A program made the position numbers and the translations under genes. From Hemibagrus wyckioides (taxonomy: Eukaryota > Chordata > Actinopteri > Siluriformes > Bagridae), in the NCBI RefSeq assembly GCF_019097595.1, contig NC_080719.1, positions 11,830,001 through 11,894,000 on the forward strand: 64,000 nt of DNA, in the 5' to 3' direction. Of the stretch, positions 59,401-64,000 are shown in pieces (position 1 is the stretch's first letter; each line of letters begins with the position of its first letter). The notes under the pieces were generated by a model. It searched no databases and was not told where the DNA came from. It saw only the letters and a list, made by a program, of their open reading frames with translations.

Positions 59401-61870
59401 TTTCTAAGCTTTGGAATTCCTTCTTCCTTCTATTACTATACAGTTAAGCTTGTTCATTTATTTATTTATTTGTTTATATATTTATTTTTTTTTCTCTACA
59501 ATAATTTATTTCAATATTTGCCTGTTTAGCTGCATTATTTTGACTATTTATTTGTAGCCACACTAACGCTTTAATCAAGTGATGCTTAGAATCTATCTAA
59601 TCTTTCTCCAAGCATATTATATATTATAGAAATATATTACATTCTGTGCACTTTCTTATTTCAAGTACTACATGTACAGATCTCAGAATAACAGACACAC
59701 TGCTTCATGGTGGTAGTCTGCAGACCTCTTGAGCTCTTTCTCTCATCGAGAGCCTGTAGGCAAACTAGAAGCAGAGAAAATGTAATTAGGGAGTTTAAAA
59801 ACGCAGACAAGAGCAAGCTGCTGCTGCTGTGCGACTATTAGAGGAATTTAGCAGGGATTTGACGCTTCATTTCCACCAGGGCTTGTTGGAGCTTGAGCCT
59901 AACACACTCACACACTCATAGCTTTAATGATGGAGTGTGTGTTCGTCCTCAGACACTGCTGGTGGGTTCATACCGATCGTCTGGAGGGATTTAAAGCAGC
60001 CGTGCCACCGGTGAGGAAGTCGTGCAAATGTTCAGGTAATGGACTGAAGCTATGAGGCGTTAGCTTGCCGAGTGTCAAAGTACTGATTTAAAATAGATGT
60101 TTCATTTATAAAGAATGAGTCACTTTAGTGAACGAATCAGTACGCCCAGCATCAATCAGCATCCCCAAAAGTTTCATGATTTTAATACTACAAATCTAGC
60201 TTTTTATATAATTAAAGAATGGCATCTGCCTTTTTATCCAGTTATATTTACATTTAATGTTGTGGAACATCTGTGGAACAAGTTAATTCTTGTTCTCACT
60301 TCCGTTATATAAAGTCATTCCAGCACCAGCTGCTCTTTCTACTCTACTCTTTCTACTATCTTGTAGTTAAAACACAATTTGTGCAAAACATAAAATCCTC
60401 TATGTCCTAAAGATATAGAAAACTTAGTCACCTCTGACTGTTATGGAGTGCTGACATTGGAGACTCCTTCCATAAACCTTAAAAAAACCTTTCTCTTATT
60501 GACTTAACACTATAAGTGATTTTTTCCAATATATTTATGTGGCACATCTGTTGTACAGATCCTTGTGAAGTCTCTGTATTACTATAGAAAAAAAATAACG
60601 TATTAGAGCAATGTCAACAGGGCTGTGCTGTAGCATTAGATAAAATGTATAAATTGTGAAATCCAAGGTCATATACTTGGGCCTGTATGTTTTACTTCAC
60701 ATAGTCTTTGTGTCTAGATTCTTAAATTCTTCAGCTGACAATAGAGATAACTACAGAAATTTAATATGTATTGTAGAAGTTTAGCATTGTCTAAAGTGAG
60801 TTTTTCACCGTTTCTCTAGGAATATGTTCCAACAATATGTTGGAATATCTTTTTTAGAAAATCTGTAAAGATGGTAAGGTCTACTATACTGAATACCAAA
60901 CGAATTTCAGTGGAAAAGGTTAACGCACACAGAGACACTTACTTTAGCTGATATAATTATCAAACACTTAAACCCTCTGTTTGGATAAGGATGTGTGTCT
61001 GCAGGGAGAGGAGCGCCATCATTAGCATTTCATTCTTAGAGTCTTTGAAGTTCTCGCATGGCTCAGAACAAGCCGATGGTCTCTCAGGTGTGTAAGAACA
61101 GGTGTGTGTGTCTGTGTGTGTCTGTGTGTTTTCTGTATCTGTCTCTCCCTCTCCGACTCCTTGAGGAGTCCAGGTGTGGTTGCCAATATTACCGTCAGAC
61201 CTGAAGCTGAACTCTACGTGTCAATGACAGTTGGTCCAAAATCAAACCTGTTCCTCTGCAATATATGTGAACAAGTTCAGGGCAGTAAATCACACATGTC
61301 CAGCGCATGCTTTAAAATGTCAGATAGGATAACAAACTCCAGTTTAACATTAAATAAACTTTCTGGAATGAAAGGAAATGTCCCAAGAATGTGTTTGTTG
61401 TGTTTGAGTCTTAAAGAACAGCATCTACAAGATTTATGCATTATAGTACGTAAATGCTGCTTTCAAAGACAAGGATGTTTCTGAGACAAAACAGACAAAT
61501 GGTGTGGTCAAATGCAGGTGTACTCTGCAGGTAAACTCAGTATTTTTACCAATCTGTTTGCTAATTCTCTGTGACAGGTGATCATTTGGAGATTGCATGT
61601 TCAACCTCTGATGGTGCCACAGACATCTGTGACCAAGACTGCAAAGCTGGAACCAAACAATCAATAATGCAGTTCAGTGACAAATCTGAACCCAAATCCA
61701 GGTGTCTCTTACAGGATTTGTTGTTAAAATGCATCAGGTGTTTCTCTCTTCAGTGAATAATTGAGCTATGAGTCTTACTAAGTGGCTACACACAAAGGCA
61801 ATACTTTTTGAATCTATCTATCTATCTGTAGATAGATGTGTGTGTAGACTGAGACATAGATAGATCTGTG
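55140..61870. other. Long gene-poor region, no supported gene
   Basis: AT-rich sequence with many stops. It contains the A-run/AT repeat at 56360-56427 and several GT-rich stretches (57520-57550, 57665-57710, 57815-57835, 57905-57925, 61100-61130). The short open frames show no domain, conserved splice structure or codon bias. A moderately GC-rich patch at about 59740-60040 stands out slightly but carries no frame I can support. Confidence 0.5.
56360..56427. repeat. A run joined to (AT)n microsatellite
   Basis: 22 A residues followed directly by about 23 AT units. Confidence 0.95.
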
Positions 61871-61879
61871 TGTGTGTGT

Positions 61880-61975
61880 TTATTACAGTGAAAGTATGAG
61901 TGATGTGGATGAAAGTGTAACTCAGCCACATTTCCTCTCAACACTATCTATCTATACACTATATATATACACAAC

Positions 61976-62060
<85 letters not shown>
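61880..62060. repeat. Microsatellite cassette, copy 1
   Basis: The flank agtgaaagtatgagtgatgt, ggatgaaagtgtaac, then ctctcaacactatctatc leads into a TCTA run at about 61976-62061. The same flank-plus-TCTA order occurs again at 62780-62985 and 63050-63187. Confidence 0.9.
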
Positions 62061-62062
<2 letters not shown>

Positions 62063-62779
62063 GATTAACTTTGTTTATTTGTCATGTAAACACCTACAGC
62101 AGGTGAAATATGTTTTACTGTAGATTTGTAGCTGCTCTTTCATTTCAAAGTTTCTCCCTTATGTTATTTTTTCCTTGCTGCTGTTGCCTCTGACTAATTC
62201 ATCAGGAAGCTAAATCTAGTCCTTAAAACGGTAAAGCAACTTGCGTAATGTCTCTTTGCTTTTTTTTTTTTTTTTGCCAAAACATGTTCTGAAATCATCT
62301 GGAAGGAGCATGAAACATCCTGCCAGATGACTTCCAGGGGCTGTTAGTACCTGCATGCACCTTAATCCACAGAATTTTTGTTATTTTTTCTGCTTAGGTG
62401 ACAGAGAGGAATCGCTCAGAGTGTGTCTGAACACACCTGCAGAGAGAGCATGAGACAGACAGACAGAGTCAAGGAGAAAGTGTGTGGCCTCCAACGATGC
62501 TGCAATCTGAGAAAGATATTAGCCACTCCAAGAAATGTAACACACACACACACACTGCTCTCCATCTCTCTGGCTCGAGGCCAGGCTGGAAAACAAGCTG
62601 AGACAATAAGAAAGCCGGAGAGTTTTTTCAATGCGGTGACATGAAAAGGCTCTGAAGTTCTGCACTCTCTGAAGATGTGTGAATCAATAAAGCTTTGGGT
62701 TTGTAGAAAGTTCAGATAACTGGTGAACATTTAAAGCAGAGAGAAGCACACATATTTGTGTGTGTGTGGTGTATGTGTG

Positions 62780-62985
<206 letters not shown>

Positions 62986-63049
62986 ATCTATTTATAAAGC
63001 TTTGGGTTTGTAGATAATTGGTGAACATTTAAAGCAAGTGTGGGTGTGT

Positions 63050-63114
63050 TTATTCCAGTGAAAGTATGAGTGATGTGGATGAAAGTGTAACTGCCACATT
63101 TCCTCTCAACACTG

Positions 63115-63187
<73 letters not shown>
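63050..63187. repeat. Microsatellite cassette, copy 3
   Basis: Same flank as copies 1 and 2, then a TCTA run at about 63116-63187. The left side also repeats agctttgggtttgtaga and ggtgaacatttaaagca, found at 62692-62737 before copy 2. The duplicated unit is therefore larger than the microsatellite. Confidence 0.9.
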
Positions 63188-63189
63188 GT

Positions 63190-64000
63190 TATTGTAAGTA
63201 TTTCACTTGATTTGTGATTATTATTAGTGAAATGTATCTGTGTTGTGTTGGATAAATATTAGTGTATTAGTGGATTAGACAATTGGCCCCTTTATAACCT
63301 CTCTTTAAGTGTTTGTGGGATCAGCATCTTTTTCTATTTTTTTTTTTTTGCTCTAAGGCAAATTTTAATAAAACAGGTGAATGCATTAGTTTCTTCAAAG
63401 GCCGTTTTGAAGTTTGTATGTTATCAGGAACCGACAATACAAAATTGCATGAATGTACTAACCACACCTTGCCCAAAAATGCTGACTTCTGTCTTCCGGC
63501 AGATCAAACGTTTTGCTACAAACACCACCAAGCTTAGTCCAACTCCTGCATGAAAAGACTGACAAGAAAACAAGGGCTTTTAATAAGCTGCCAAAACATC
63601 AGTGTTTTCATAAAATGTAGTCAGTAAGTCAGTGTGGTAGACATTAAAATAACAGAACTATCCCTTTTTCTGCCATTATGGACAATTTCCAAAATCAACC
63701 AATTTCCCACTACTCAGATGTAGTTAATTAGCCAAGACGTGGTGTACAGACAAGTTTGTCTCTTTACATTTTCAACTAGAGATACAAAAATACACATTTT
63801 CTACGTCACCCAAACCACTCTGTGCTGGTTGTTGGGTGTGTTGAGTGTTCTTATATTGAGTTCCTGCTGATAGCTTTAGTTAGTAGTAGCTAGCTACGAA
63901 ACATATGCAAAAAAACAACACATTTAATGTTGTCTAACACAAGAAGTTAGAGGCAGTCTAATTAATTATCTAACACTTATTATTAATTAAGTGTCTTGCC
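63190..64000. other. Terminal stretch, no supported gene
   Basis: Ordinary AT-rich DNA. An open stretch of 74 codons at 63313-63537 (+) has no recognised motif. Confidence 0.5.

Noticed and set aside
59740..60040. Possible conserved element or exon with slightly higher GC
   Set aside because: No continuous frame, and no way to judge conservation from one sequence. Left as part of the gene-poor region.
61104..61484. 126-codon open frame with CNIC and later H and C residues, resembling a small zinc finger
   Set aside because: The Cys/His spacing fits no standard finger, the start lies in a GT microsatellite, and no splice-linked exon or conserved partner was found.

Overview
This window looks like nuclear DNA of a ray-finned (teleost) fish. 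The evidence is an AT-rich background, spliced genes with GT/AG introns, many tetranucleotide microsatellites, a decayed Tc1-like transposon, a decayed chromodomain-type Ty3/Gypsy retrotransposon, and a complete vertebrate-type TTC14 gene. The species cannot be named from the sequence alone.

Layout. 1-741: 3' half of a dead Tc1/mariner element. 980-1034 (+): a possible orphan signal-peptide exon. 1122-5529: a Ty3/Gypsy LTR element with a 5-bp target-site duplication (GTAAC on both sides), broken by a truncated 5' LTR, frameshifts, stops and an integrase deletion. 7370-19209 (-) and 20002-41058 (-): two tandem, head-to-tail, giant mucin-like genes. 41059-45723: spacer with interspersed repeats and microsatellites. 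45767-54407 (+): TTC14 with 12 coding exons, a minisatellite in its first coding-region intron, and a poly(A) signal at 55117. 55140-64000: no gene that I can support, only simple repeats, including a TCTA microsatellite cassette present three times.

The two mucin-like genes are the most interesting part. Each has one enormous coding exon (9,027 and 19,050 nt). By reading splice sites and phases on the minus strand I could extend both to the same four-exon model: exon 1 for a signal peptide (phase 1), the giant Ser/Thr/Pro exon (phase 1 at both ends), a short exon ending in phase 0, and a 78-nt last exon. Both spliced tails contain a conserved non-repetitive module starting STAFAQAVVRM and ending in TVKKIQQ near the C-terminus. 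Both also share a promoter-proximal block and a conserved upstream ATG. Predicted precursors are about 3,095 and 6,432 aa. They have no visible VWD, cystine-knot or transmembrane domain in the spliced form, so they read as secreted, heavily O-glycosylated proteins of a family I cannot name. Gene 2 could make a different, hydrophobic C-terminus if intron 2 is retained.

The repeats have higher-order structure. Gene 1 carries six 441-bp units arranged as two 1,323-bp trimers, plus a 978-bp tandem duplication. Gene 2 carries older, more diverged repeats overlain by kilobase-scale direct duplications (offsets about 5,352, 2,382 and 2,496 bp). Exon boundaries and family assignments come from reading by eye and have not been tested against transcripts or databases.
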